DNA of 32,621 nt, taken from contig JALLAP010000161.1 in NCBI GenBank assembly GCA_036939355.1, positions 1 through 32,621 on the forward strand. The letters run 5' to 3'. This document shows, piece by piece, positions 8,383 through 17,238 of this stretch. How positions within the stretch are numbered: position 1 is the stretch's first letter; each line of letters starts with the position of its first letter. The notes beneath the pieces are model-generated. The model was not told the DNA's origin. It searched no databases and was given only the letters and a program-made list of their open reading frames with translations. Source of the DNA: Thalassiosira profunda. Lineage: Eukaryota > Bacillariophyta > Thalassiosirophyceae > Thalassiosirales > Thalassiosiraceae. The translations under genes and the position numbers were made by a program.

Positions 8383-10239
8383 ATGGTGTCGCAGAGGCTC
8401 TCCCTCTCGCTCCCGACGGGGCCGCTCGGGCTGGTGAGTTTGCACAGTGTATTATTCGGCGGCGAGTATTATCTGCGTGCCCTTCGTGCTACCCCTTCGC
8501 CCTGTCTTTCGTGGACCACGCCCTCGAGCTCACCAACGATGATCGCCCGCCATAAACCACAGGGCATCCAAAAGCATGAGGTAACCGGCCTCTGCTTTGT
8601 CACGAGCGTGGGCAATGTCGACGTTCCGCTGCAGCTGAAGGACGTCATTTTGTCGTTGAACGGCATCGTTCTGGCCGACGTCGACGGCGGGGTCGATGCG
8701 GTGGTGAAGCTGTTCGTCGCGTTTGCGTCGGGGCCGCGGACTGTGGTCGTCAAACGGGGGGGTGCCGCGGCGCCTGCTGCTGTGCGAGCGCCGGTTGCCT
8801 ATCCCACCCAACCTGCCCCTGCAGGTAGGCTAGGCACAACTGCACCACCCAGCCAATTCTCGAACAATGGTGGAGCTTTGGTGGTTGCACCACCCGTGCC
8901 TTCCAGCCGCTCCGCTTCGTCGTTGACTGCCGAGACCATCGCTCGGATGGAAAAGGAACTGTCCGTGAGGTTCTGGGCGAATGTGCTTGGGGCATACAAG
9001 GCGGGCATTCTCGCCGCCGTATCCGAACTGAAGGACCGCACCGGCTCCTCTTACATTGCAATCAGAAAGCATATGCAAGCGAGGATGCCGGAGAATAAGA
9101 AGTGGCAAAATGCCACCTACTTGAGAGAGCTGAAGAAGCTGACCGCCGAGGGCGACCTCGTCCAGACGAAGGGCAGATACAAGCTCAGTGCTGAGTACAA
9201 GGAAAAGGTGAAGGAGTCCAAAAAGATCGGGAAGGCGAAGAAGGCGAACGACGCCATTGCCTCGTTGAATAAGGCGGTTCGTGCCAGTCTTTCTCCTGTT
9301 CCAGCCATGAATGGCCCGGTCGACACGCCCGCTCCCTATCCTGCCACAACCACAGCTGCAGTGCCGCCGCGCGTAGCTCGTGTGAGTCTGTCTCCGGTGC
9401 CGAACAATGCATCGGCGCCTGCTCCTGTTGCAACTCAACGGGAGCAACAGGCGCGCGTCGAGAAGTACAAAGCGTGGATCGTCGCTGCCATCAACGGCCG
9501 AGAGAAGCGGGCCGGTTCTGCTCCAACGTTGAAGAAGATCGTGCAGACGGCCGTCGAGGCCCAGGGCGGGCAGTTCCACGACGCCACCTTCAATTGGGTG
9601 CTGCGTAAGATGGTGACCAATGGTCAACTTGTGCAAGACAAATCGACGTACGCCGTTTCGACGGGACAGCGGACGGGCACTGAGACAGCCCGGAACACAG
9701 GTCTCCAGCATGCTGCAGGATCTGGTGGCACTAACGGCACTTCCAGTGTCGCTGCACCTGGCGTGTCAATGTGGAAGTGCGATTTCGCCTGCGGGGCGAT
9801 CTTTCCAACGTTCGAGCTGGCCGGGGCCCACGAGCTTGTTTGCGAGAAGAATCCTGAAGGAAACAATGGTGCATCAAAGACTCGGTCAGAGAGGGTTGTG
9901 GTATCGGTCGTCAAACCCTCAAAAGAGAGCTCGCTTGGCATTGGCATTGTGCAAGACGGCAGCGGCTCTGTCAACGTGTCGTCCATTGCCTCGAACGGTC
10001 TTCTGGTAGGCACCAAGTTGATGGTAGGCATGCAGATCCTGGCGATCAATTGTCACCCGTGCACGACCCCTGCAGAGGCAGTTACTTTGTTCAAGGCCGC
10101 GGTAGGACTGGTGACGATCGTCGCGGCCGCGCCGAAGCCTCCCCAGCCGGTTGAAGTACAGCACATGGACTGGCGGGTGGAAGCGTCCCGGTTTGGAAGA
10201 GCGCAAAATGCAGCAGGATACACTCTGCCGCAGACCTAG
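8383..10239 (+). CDS. PDZ-like/linker-histone-like (H15)/zinc-finger protein, copy 1
   Basis: Two exons, 8383-8433 and 8563-10239; 575 residues. Exon 1 encodes MVSQRLSLSLPTGPLGL and is 17 codons in both copies. Order of modules: PDZ-like domain (about 4-83; VPLQLKDVILSLNGIVLADV, PRTVVVKRG); a winged-helix segment like the H1/H5 globular domain (about 160-225; AGILAAVSELKDRTGSSYIA, LVQTKGRYKLS); a lysine-rich stretch; a second H15-like module (319-383; TLKKIVQTAVEAQGG, LVQDKSTYAV); a CX3C-X12-HX3C finger (about 421-444; WKCDFACGAIF); and a second PDZ-like domain (462-539). Linkers are proline/alanine-rich. A DNA- or chromatin-binding role with protein-partner PDZ modules is inferred; I know no named gene of this build. 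The 129-base intron has no in-frame stop, so retained transcripts would stay open. Confidence 0.7.
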   Translation: MVSQRLSLSLPTGPLGLVSLHSVLFGGEYYLRALRATPSPCLSWTTPSSSPTMIARHKPQGIQKHEVTGLCFVTSVGNVDVPLQLKDVILSLNGIVLADVDGGVDAVVKLFVAFASGPRTVVVKRGGAAAPAAVRAPVAYPTQPAPAGRLGTTAPPSQFSNNGGALVVAPPVPSSRSASSLTAETIARMEKELSVRFWANVLGAYKAGILAAVSELKDRTGSSYIAIRKHMQARMPENKKWQNATYLRELKKLTAEGDLVQTKGRYKLSAEYKEKVKESKKIGKAKKANDAIASLNKAVRASLSPVPAMNGPVDTPAPYPATTTAAVPPRVARVSLSPVPNNASAPAPVATQREQQARVEKYKAWIVAAINGREKRAGSAPTLKKIVQTAVEAQGGQFHDATFNWVLRKMVTNGQLVQDKSTYAVSTGQRTGTETARNTGLQHAAGSGGTNGTSSVAAPGVSMWKCDFACGAIFPTFELAGAHELVCEKNPEGNNGASKTRSERVVVSVVKPSKESSLGIGIVQDGSGSVNVSSIASNGLLVGTKLMVGMQILAINCHPCTTPAEAVTLFKAAVGLVTIVAAAPKPPQPVEVQHMDWRVEASRFGRAQNAAGYTLPQT

Positions 10240-10261
10240 AGCTCTAACATATCTTGGGAGG

Positions 10262-10339
10262 AGTGACGGATACCTGGCCGAGCCCGCCATGAAGGAGAGT
10301 CCCGCTACCAATTTCGACGATGCTACCCCCCCGTCGTAA
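10262..10339 (+). pseudogene. 3'-end fragment of the opine dehydrogenase gene
   Basis: In one frame it reads DGYLAEPAMKESPATNFDDA followed by TPPS and a stop, against NGYLAEPAMKESPATSFDDA and TPMTAQ at the end of the intact gene. Only the last 26 or so codons are present, with no promoter or start, so this is a passenger of the tandem duplication and not a gene. It starts 22 bases after the stop codon of the first PDZ-H15 gene, which marks the duplication junction. Confidence 0.85.
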
Positions 10340-10494
10340 ATGAGATTCGAGAGGGATGTCATGTGTCAAGAGCTTAGGAGTTGTAATGTTGATGTCTAAT
10401 GAAAAGCTATTTGTCATCGATAGGAGGTCTGCGTGCTGGCTCGATGGCGCACTTCCAAGAGAGCGCAGGACTGCGAGAGGAGGCAAAAAAAAAA

Positions 10495-10513
10495 TGGCGC
10501 GTTCCCGCCAAAA
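10495..10513 (-). promoter_or_regulatory. E2F-like promoter box of the duplicated gene
   Basis: TGGCGCGTTCCCGCCAAAA recurs here unchanged, about 85 bases upstream of the ATG at 10596. Preservation of this box while much of the surrounding promoter differs suggests it is used. Confidence 0.5.
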
Positions 10514-10595
10514 AAAGAGCGAGGCGAGCGAGCGAGAGAGGTCGACAACGACGGGCGACAGCGCAGTAGCAGCTGCTGGCCACGCCGCCGTCGCC

Positions 10596-11857
10596 ATGGT
10601 GTCGCAGAGGCTCTCCCTCTCGCTCCCGACGGGGCCGCTTGGATTGGTGAGTTGAGGCGTCGAGCGATAAAGGCTGGCGCCGCTGCGGACTTCGATTGGA
10701 CCACCCCCGCCTCGCCCTCGTAGCTCCGTCCTCTCATTCTCTTATGCATCTCCTGCGTCCGCCTTCTCCGCAGGGCATCCAAAAGCACGAAGTGACGGGG
10801 CTCTACTCTGTTGCCAGTGTGGGCAATGTCGACGTTCCGCTGCAGCTGAAGGATATCATTTTGACGTTGAACGGCATTGTTCTGGCAGATGTCGACGGCG
10901 GGGTCGATGCGGTCGTGAAGCTGTTCGCCGCGTTTGCCTCCGGGCCACGGACGGTGGTCATCAAACGGGGGGTTGCCGCGCATCCCGATGCTCTGCGAGC
11001 GCCTGTTGCGTATCCCACCCAACTTGTCGCTGCCAGCACAACTGCGCCATTGTTCAATGCTGCCACTGTCGTACCTGCTAGCCGGAAGCGGCCTGCCACG
11101 GCCACAACTGCAGCACCGCCGCGCGTAACACGTGTGAGTCTGTCTCCGGTCCCTGCTAACGGTACTGTGGCGAAGAAGCCCCAGGTATTCCGCGGGCATG
11201 TGGATATTGCTCGAAAGGCGCAAATGATCGCCAATGCAGCAACCAGTTCCAATGCAAAGGGTGCCAATGCCTCTCTGTTGAAAGTACAGCAAGCGCGACT
11301 GTCGCAGCCGGCGTTCAGGGCGACAATCATCGATGTTTTGCGCAATCAGTCCACGTGTGAGGCATCTTTGTCCACTATCAAAGAGATGGCGGAGGCATCC
11401 ATGCAGGCCAAAGGCGAGGAATGGATAGCTTACGTATTCAACGAGACGTTGAGAAAAATGGTGAGCGACGGTGAGGTGATGAGGGACAACTTCTAAGTAT
11501 TGGTTGCTTCCCTCGCTGAGTGGACAGCGCCCGACCACTAGAAGTGGAAACACTCAGCAGCCAACTCTCCAGCATTCTTCTGCTGCCAACGCTCCCACGA
11601 ATCGTGCTTCCAGTGTCGCTGTACCGGCAAACACAGCGTACAGGGCGGCCATCATCGACGCCTTGCAGAATCGGCCCCAGTGCAAGGCATCCTGGCCCAC
11701 TATCAAAAAGATGGTGGAGGCAACCATGCAGACCAAAGGCGAGGGTTGGAAGAATTACGCGTTCAGCAATGCTTTGCATAAGATGGCGGAGGATGGAGAG
11801 GTGACGAAGGAAAAATCGACGTACTCGCTCGTGAGGCGTTTTCATCCTTCCTCCTAG
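10596..11857 (+). CDS. PDZ-like/H15 protein, copy 2 (frame broken near 11490)
   Basis: Exon 1 10596-10646 and exon 2 from 10774 copy the first gene: the same 17-codon exon, a 127-base intron and a PDZ-like domain (VPLQLKDIILTLNGIVLADV). The linker then jumps to RVSLSPVPANG and two H15-like modules that resemble each other more than those of copy 1: ATIIDVLRNQ...LSTIKEMAEASMQAKGE and AAIIDALQNR...PTIKKMVEATMQTKGE. Zinc finger and second PDZ are absent. As written, a TAA at 11494-11496 ends the frame between the two H15 modules. The bases GACAACTTCTAAGTAT carry one base too many; in the next frame the module ends D-N-S-K-Y and the second H15 module continues to the TAG at 11857. Either a sequence error or a real break. 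The role is presumably as for copy 1. Confidence 0.6.
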
Positions 11858-11973
11858 ATAGCAATCTCGTGGAGAGTTGACACTTCTTCGGTAGAGATGA
11901 ATGTGAGACGAAGCAGAGTTCTCTCTAGCAAATACGTCTAAAATGCATGTATCTGGTCCCACACAGCCACTGT

Positions 11974-14900
11974 CTACCTTGGCGGCGGCGGCGATGGGTA
12001 CGCTCTTGGAGGTGGCGGGGGCACCGACCGCCCTCGGCTGCCCCAGCGAGTGTTGGGCGATACTCTCCGTGGTGGCGTGAACGACGTCCTAGGCGGGGGC
12101 GGCGGAGGGAATCTCATGTTGCCCAGGTTCTTGTACGACGCGCCCGGCGGATCCGACGACTGGTCCGACCCGGTCNGGAGGGAATCTCATGTTGCCCAGG
12201 TTCTTGTACGACGCGCCCGGCGGATCCGACGACTGATCCGACCCGGTCGTCCCCGAAGTGTACACTGACGGGTGAGATCCTACCGACCCAGCTCCAGACC
12301 CCGCAGAGTGGACTGATCTCCCAGGAGATCCTGGCACGGGCGCAAAGTTGCCGCTGTAATCGTACCCATTGTTGTTGTATCCATCTCGGTCTGCCGCCAT
12401 GCTGTAGGCATTGTACTCCAACGTCGAGTTCTCCGGTATCGCCGCCTCGTGCTTCCAGCTCCCGGTCCGTCGATTGTCCCTGGGATTCGATTGAGCCCGC
12501 CTCGCCTTTGCCTTCATGGAGGTTTTGCTGCTGAAGCCGCTCCTCCCACTGAAGGCAGACGAGTTGGTTGTGGACGATGAGCTGGACCAGCCGGAATTGT
12601 TCGCCTCCTCGGAGGACTCGTCGTCATCGGAGCTAATCTGCCCGTCGTAGCCGGCACCTGCTTGGTTTGTGGCGGGGTGGTAACCGCCACTCGATTCGTA
12701 TTGATACTGGTTGGGCACAAACTGATTCGACTCGTCGTAATGGCCGTCGTACTGGCCTCCCTCGCCATACTGTCCTGACTCATAGTTTGCGGCGTAGGCG
12801 GCACCGTCAACGTATTCCTGGGGCGCATACTGATTGGGGTCGTACTCAGCTTGCGGGTGAGTGTCCCATCCCACCTGGGGGGCGCCGCCCGGCGCAGGAA
12901 TGTCGCGGTAGGATGCGGCAGGAGGGTCGGACGATCGGGACGAGGCACTCGTTCCGCTCGTGGACGCTTCATCGCTGTTGTGGTGAGATTGGGTGCGTTT
13001 CCCGTCCTCGCTGGCGTAATATCCGCCCTGCTGGTATCCACNCATCGCTGTTGTGGTGAGATTGGGTGCGTTTCCCGTCCTCGCTGGCGTAATATCCACC
13101 CTGCTGGTATCCACCTTCTGCTGCTTCATCCTGGCCCTGCTCTTGCGCATACCTCGCGATCATGTCCGAGATGACCGGCCCGTATTCCGAATCGCGCTGC
13201 TGTTCCTCATCGTATACTTCAAACCCCTCCTCTTTTGAGTCTGGCGTGCCCTCGTATGGAGCGAAGGGAGGTCCTCCATCAGCTGACCTGCCCTTGAGCG
13301 CGAAATCCATCCCCGGATAGGACTCTTCGTCGCTGCTGCTGCTGTCGCTATCGCTGGAACTGCTGCCGTCCGAGTCCCCACCGGCAGTCAGGCCAGCGAC
13401 ACTCTTGCCTGTCTCGACGATGAGCGAGCCAATCGCCGACTGGTTGGCGCTGGGGGTCCCCATCAACGACTTATCCTCCCGTGCCATTGACGAGCCTACG
13501 CTGCGAGCATCCTCTCTGCCATTCTGGCCTTTGCCGGCAAACGGAAAGGAGCTTCCCAGGTCGAGCTGGTCCAGGCCACCACGGCGTTTCACTAGGACGG
13601 CGATGGCAGCAGCCACGATGGAGAGGGTGACAAGGACGCCTACGATCACTCCAGCAGACGAGCCTCCTCCATCATCGGAGCTCCCTTCGCCTTCTGCAGC
13701 TCGAGTGGTGGCGTCATCTTTCGAGTCTGGATCTTCCATGTCAAGCTGCCCCGGACCCAGAAGCAGTGAACGCATGATCATCCCAACATTGCCCGAATCG
13801 ATATTCTCTCCTGTTCCCAGCTTGCCGCACTCCGTTTTATACGAGGTGGGGTCACTTTCATCTCCGTTGACAAACGTATACAAGGGCCTAGGCTCCTCTG
13901 CGTCGCTGCTGCTGACGCTCGTAACCTCCATCTCGTACCCCAGACTGTACAGCCCCTCCGTGAGGTTGCTGAAGGAGTATGTGCCGGGGAAGGCCACCTC
14001 CTGCACTCCAAGAACCTTGTTGTTCTGGCAGTTGGTCAGCGACACAGAAATCACGGCGTCGTTTACAGTGTAACCTCCCACTGCAGCAGTCCGCTCCTTC
14101 GAGTCCATGGCGCCGTCCTCGTCCACATCCAGGTAGATGAATCCTCCAATCGAGGACATGGGATCGGCTTTCTCCTCTGGTGCCTTGTCAGATGGGTCCT
14201 CAGGGGGCAGCTCGCTGGGCACTGGCTGGCTGACATTGTACAGCCCCGCATTCCACTGAATTGGGCCCTCCCCGGTCGACGTCGCACAGTCCGTCCACCC
14301 CATCATGTTGCTATCGGTATCCTCCCCGTCCGAATATCCATACACATCCTCGTCAATCTCGAACTGCACCTGGTAAGTCCTACCGCTGGGCACCTTGAAA
14401 AAGTACATGCCTTGCTCATCCGTGAACGAACTCTCCACCGTGGCCTGATTCGATCTAGACTCGACCGCATCACAGGAGAAGAGCTTCACCTCGAAAGCCT
14501 CTACGGTGTCCTCCCCCAGGTCCATGCCACCGTTGCGGTCGGCGTCGAGCCAGACGGTCCCCCATACGATGGAGGTGGCCTCGTACATGAGTGCAGTGTC
14601 GAACAGGCTGCTTTCTGTTGGATCTGAAGGCGAGGGAGAAAGTGTGGGGGACTGGAAGGCCTCCGCTGGGGTGGGCCGCCGTGTCCTCCGCGTTGGTCTA
14701 AGAGTCGGTACCGCGGGATCGACAGATGCAGGATCGGCAAATCCCACATCGAACAATCCCACCGAAGCCGGCGTGGGCGACGGCACGTCCTCCGGCGGCC
14801 CCGCTTGCTCCGGAATCACACTGACCACGTCCTCCGTCCCCACCCTCACCCCCCACGTGACCATCCCGTATGGCCTCCCCGGCATGGCCGGACTCATCAG

Positions 14901-15632
14901 CGCCGCGCACATCGACCCCTCCTCCCCAATGGTATCCACCTCCTTGCACTCGTCCGCGATCATCAGGTAGCTCCCGTCCTCCTTCCCCTCCAGCTGGTTC
15001 CTGTCGTAGTTGCTGTCGAAGATTTCCAATCCTGTCGCGTCGTAGCCCAGGAGGTTCCCGTCCTCGGAGAGGACGAGGTGATCGAAGGGACGAGTTGACT
15101 CGATGAAGAGGGTGGTGGGCACGGCCGTCCAGGCGAGGTGCGTGGGCGTGGCCGTGTCGACGGCGGTCTCGTTCATACTTTCCGTGAGAGTGCCGTTGCC
15201 ACCGACGGTATCGGTGCTGTTGCCGCCCGTTTCAATGGGTGAAAAGAAGCCGAGCACAAACTGCCCTCCGGTTGCCTCTATGCCAAACCTCAGGCTACCG
15301 TGGCACAGAAATTCCCCTCTTGTCAGATTGTCCCCGGGATAAAGCGTGCTCCCGCCCTTGCAGCTGTTGTCGTACTCCTGCGTGCGCCTGTGATGTGTCG
15401 GGCTAGTCAGGCTGCTGCGTCGTCTATGAGTAGTCCTAATTGCAGACGGGAGCGCCGCGGCCGAGGCAGCGTTGAACGACGCCGTCGACGTCGGCGCCGC
15501 CGCGGCCAGCGCGAGCGTCGACAGCGAGGCCATCGCCCCCGGCCGCCGCCGTCGTCTCCTCCTGTATTCACAGGAGGCGCATCGGTCGGAGCGGCCCCTC
15601 GCCTCCATCTCCATATCTCCGCGGGCCTCCAT
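11974..15632 (-). CDS. Lectin/SdrD-like type I membrane protein with long cytosolic tail (two assembly joins inside)
   Basis: Start ATG at 15632 (or 15533, MASLSTLALAAAA, a better signal peptide); stop TAG at 11974-11976. Two single-N joins break the frame; with each 72-base overlap counted once the span is 3513 bases, exactly 1171 codons. Residues about 87-200 resemble a bulb-type (B-lectin) domain: STLYPGDNLTRGEF, DHLVLSEDGNLLGYD. About 350-600 hold two SdrD/Cna-B-like domains (WGTVWLDADRNGGMDLGED; GGFIYLDVDEDGAMDSKER). A single helix GVIVGVLVTLSIVAAAIAVL lies near 660, followed by RR. The tail of about 490 residues is Ser/Asp-, Tyr/Gly/Gln- and finally Pro-rich (ending PPPPPRAYPSPPPPR). 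The many N-x-S/T sites and the fold suggest a cell-surface adhesion or wall-anchoring protein. The ligand is unknown. Confidence 0.75.
12104..12248. repeat. 72-base direct overlap around a single N (assembly join)
   Basis: Bases 12104-12175 and 12177-12248 are the same 72 bases with one difference (GACTGGTCC against GACTGATCC), separated by one N at 12176. This is how two contigs with unmerged overlapping ends look. It duplicates about 24 codons of the lectin/SdrD-like gene and shifts its frame. Confidence 0.92.
12970..13114. repeat. Second 72-base direct overlap around a single N (assembly join)
   Basis: Bases 12970-13041 and 13043-13114 match over 72 bases with one difference (ATCCGCCCTG against ATCCACCCTG), around one N at 13042. 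Same length and form as the other join, in the same gene. Confidence 0.92.
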
Positions 15633-16005
15633 CGCCGCCGAAGAACCGCCGCGCGGCTTTGTGCGGTCAACTAACAGAGCTGCAAGACCGGGGCGGTCGG
15701 GGCAGATGATAATTGGGTGGAGAGGGGATCGTGCTGGAGGGGTCAGTTGGCGGCGGAGTGGCCTTTCATGGTGCTTCACTTTGCCTTGATTTTTCGAGGG
15801 CTTGTGGTTGTCTGGCTTGATGTCATTCGGACGAAGTCGCACCTCTACACAATGTTTACTAGGTCCAACGTGGAAAGTTGACCTTGAGTACCGCTCGATG
15901 TCTCTTCTTCCACTTTGGTACGATTCATTTTGGGGGCCAACGCACAGCCCCCTTTTGCAAGTCGCCAAATTTGTGTTAATAAATTTTGCACTTCCCTCTG
16001 CCTTC
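15633..16005. other. Intergenic region upstream of the lectin/SdrD-like gene and the 5S gene
   Basis: About 370 bases that contain the promoter of the minus-strand membrane-protein gene. No open frame with family features, RNA or repeat is seen. Confidence 0.4.
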
Positions 16006-16123
16006 AGGAACGACCATACCACAGTGACAGCACCGCTTCCCGTCTGCTCAGCGAAGTTAAGCACTGTCGGGCCAGGTTAGTACTACGGTGGGGGACCACG
16101 TTGGAATCCCTGGTGTTGTTCTT
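16006..16123 (+). rRNA. 5S ribosomal RNA
   Basis: 118 bases with the eukaryotic 5S pattern: GACCATACCAC near the start, then CACCGCTTCCCGTCTGCTC, AAGTTAAGCACTGTCGGGCC, and GGTTAGTACTACGGTGGGGG ending in CTGGTGTTGTTC. The ends pair into helix I (AGGAACGAC with GTTGTTCTT, two G-U pairs). The internal A-box and C-box regions of the RNA polymerase III promoter are present, and a T-run (TTTT) follows at once as terminator. Only one copy is seen, between protein genes, not in a tandem array. The exact 5' end is uncertain by two or three bases. Confidence 0.9.
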
Positions 16124-16125
16124 TT
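16122..16125 (+). terminator. RNA polymerase III terminator of the 5S gene
   Basis: The T-run after the 3' end of the 5S RNA (CTTTTGCTTTGG) is the normal Pol III stop signal. Confidence 0.6.
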
Positions 16126-16321
16126 GCTTTGGTCACCTCGCCGGCCTAAGCATCCCCGAAGGAATGCCAACACCGTTATTTTGGTCTTGGGGTGCAATTG
16201 GGACGTGTCGGGGTTGTCTGTTCTTTTGACTGGCACGGAATATCATCTAGCCGAGAAACTCCGACGAAAGAAACAGTGCTCCAATCGCTTTGTTTGTTTA
16301 TTGCAGAATCGTCCTTCAACA

Positions 16322-17093
16322 CTATTGTTGCTTTTGCTTGGCGTCAAACTCTGCAACCGCATAGCAAGACGAGCAAAGCTGGCTGACGTTCACCACCTGC
16401 TTCACCGCGCACGCCGGAACGGACGCCATCAGAAAGTACTCTGCAAATGCTTTTGTTGCGTCGTATCCACCACCCTCGGCCGTCGCCCTCGCGAGAACAT
16501 AAAGAGCCACATACGTGAATTCCGCGCCGACGCAGCAGTATCCAAAGAAGGGGTACGACGCGTAGTACCACCGGACCAGGAAGAACCGCCCCTTGTTCCC
16601 ATCGGCAGATTTGTGATGTTGTCGGAGGGAGGTGGTCGAGTACATTTGGCACCAGTGCGAGCTGATGTCCAGTATTATCAGCATCGTAAACAGCTGATAA
16701 GCATGATGTGAGTTGAAAGAAGTGAAGCGGATGCCAACTAAATTGCAATGGGCAAAGATGCAGCACCCCTCAGCAACTCACCAACGCCAGCAGCGGCTCC
16801 TCCCCATACTCCCTCGACAGCACGCACAGCAGACCCGCCGTCGAACACCGATCGGTCACCATGTCCAGCAACCCCCCGAACGTGCTGCACTGGTCGAACT
16901 TCCGCGCGGCAAGGCCGTCGAAGAGGTCGCCCACGAAGGATGACACGTAGCACAAGACGGCGGCGATCCACATCTCGGGCGCGCAGAACATGAGGGCGAG
17001 GCTGGTGAGGGTGAGGACGACGCGGAGGTACCCGATGAGGTTGGGGATGTAGAGGAGGACCTCCCCCGCGGTGGTTGATGCTTTGGTCGCCAT
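16322..17093 (-). CDS. CDP-alcohol phosphatidyltransferase, probable phosphatidylinositol synthase
   Basis: Two exons on the minus strand, 17093-16782 and 16693-16322, phase 0, 227 residues, the usual size of PI synthase. The full CDP-alcohol phosphotransferase signature is present: D59-G60-x2-A63-R64-x8-G73-x3-D77-x3-D81 (DGLAARKFDQCSTFGGLLD). The N-terminus has the typical YIPNLIGYLRVVL. Exon 2 has further hydrophobic helices and SSHWCQMYSTTSL, close to the HWLQM(Y/H) region of eukaryotic PI synthases. The enzyme joins CDP-diacylglycerol and myo-inositol in the ER membrane. The open frame extends to 17120 but starts with GTG there; ATG is at 17093. It is divergent from the LYR gene, 145 bases between starts. 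Confidence 0.88.
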
Positions 17094-17238
17094 CCTCGTC
17101 GGTCTAAGAGTCGCCTGCACCTTCCTTCACCTCAACAAGAGGGGGGGAGATCAGCGCCGGATTTGGACGGTTCCTACGTAGATTTCTACGAAGGAATTCG
17201 TCACCGCCTCTGATTTTTGTCTCCTCCATTTTTGCCCG

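Larger units (their letters stand above)
10240..10595 (+). other. Intergenic stretch made of duplicated DNA
   Basis: It contains the opine dehydrogenase 3' relic (10262-10339), a copy of its 3' flank, and a copy of the E2F-like promoter. Nearly the whole stretch is explained by the tandem duplication. Confidence 0.7.

Noticed and set aside
8830..9711. 293-codon minus-strand open frame
   Set aside because: It is antisense to the PDZ-H15 gene, whose frame has clear domains; the antisense product is low-complexity Arg/His/Leu sequence.
10414..11553. 379-codon minus-strand open frame
   Set aside because: It is antisense to the second PDZ-H15 copy and crosses its promoter and intron; no domain is seen.
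12104..13114. Natural tandem repeats within the lectin/SdrD-like gene
   Set aside because: Both are exactly 72 bases around a single N and break the frame, so they are assembly joins and not biology.
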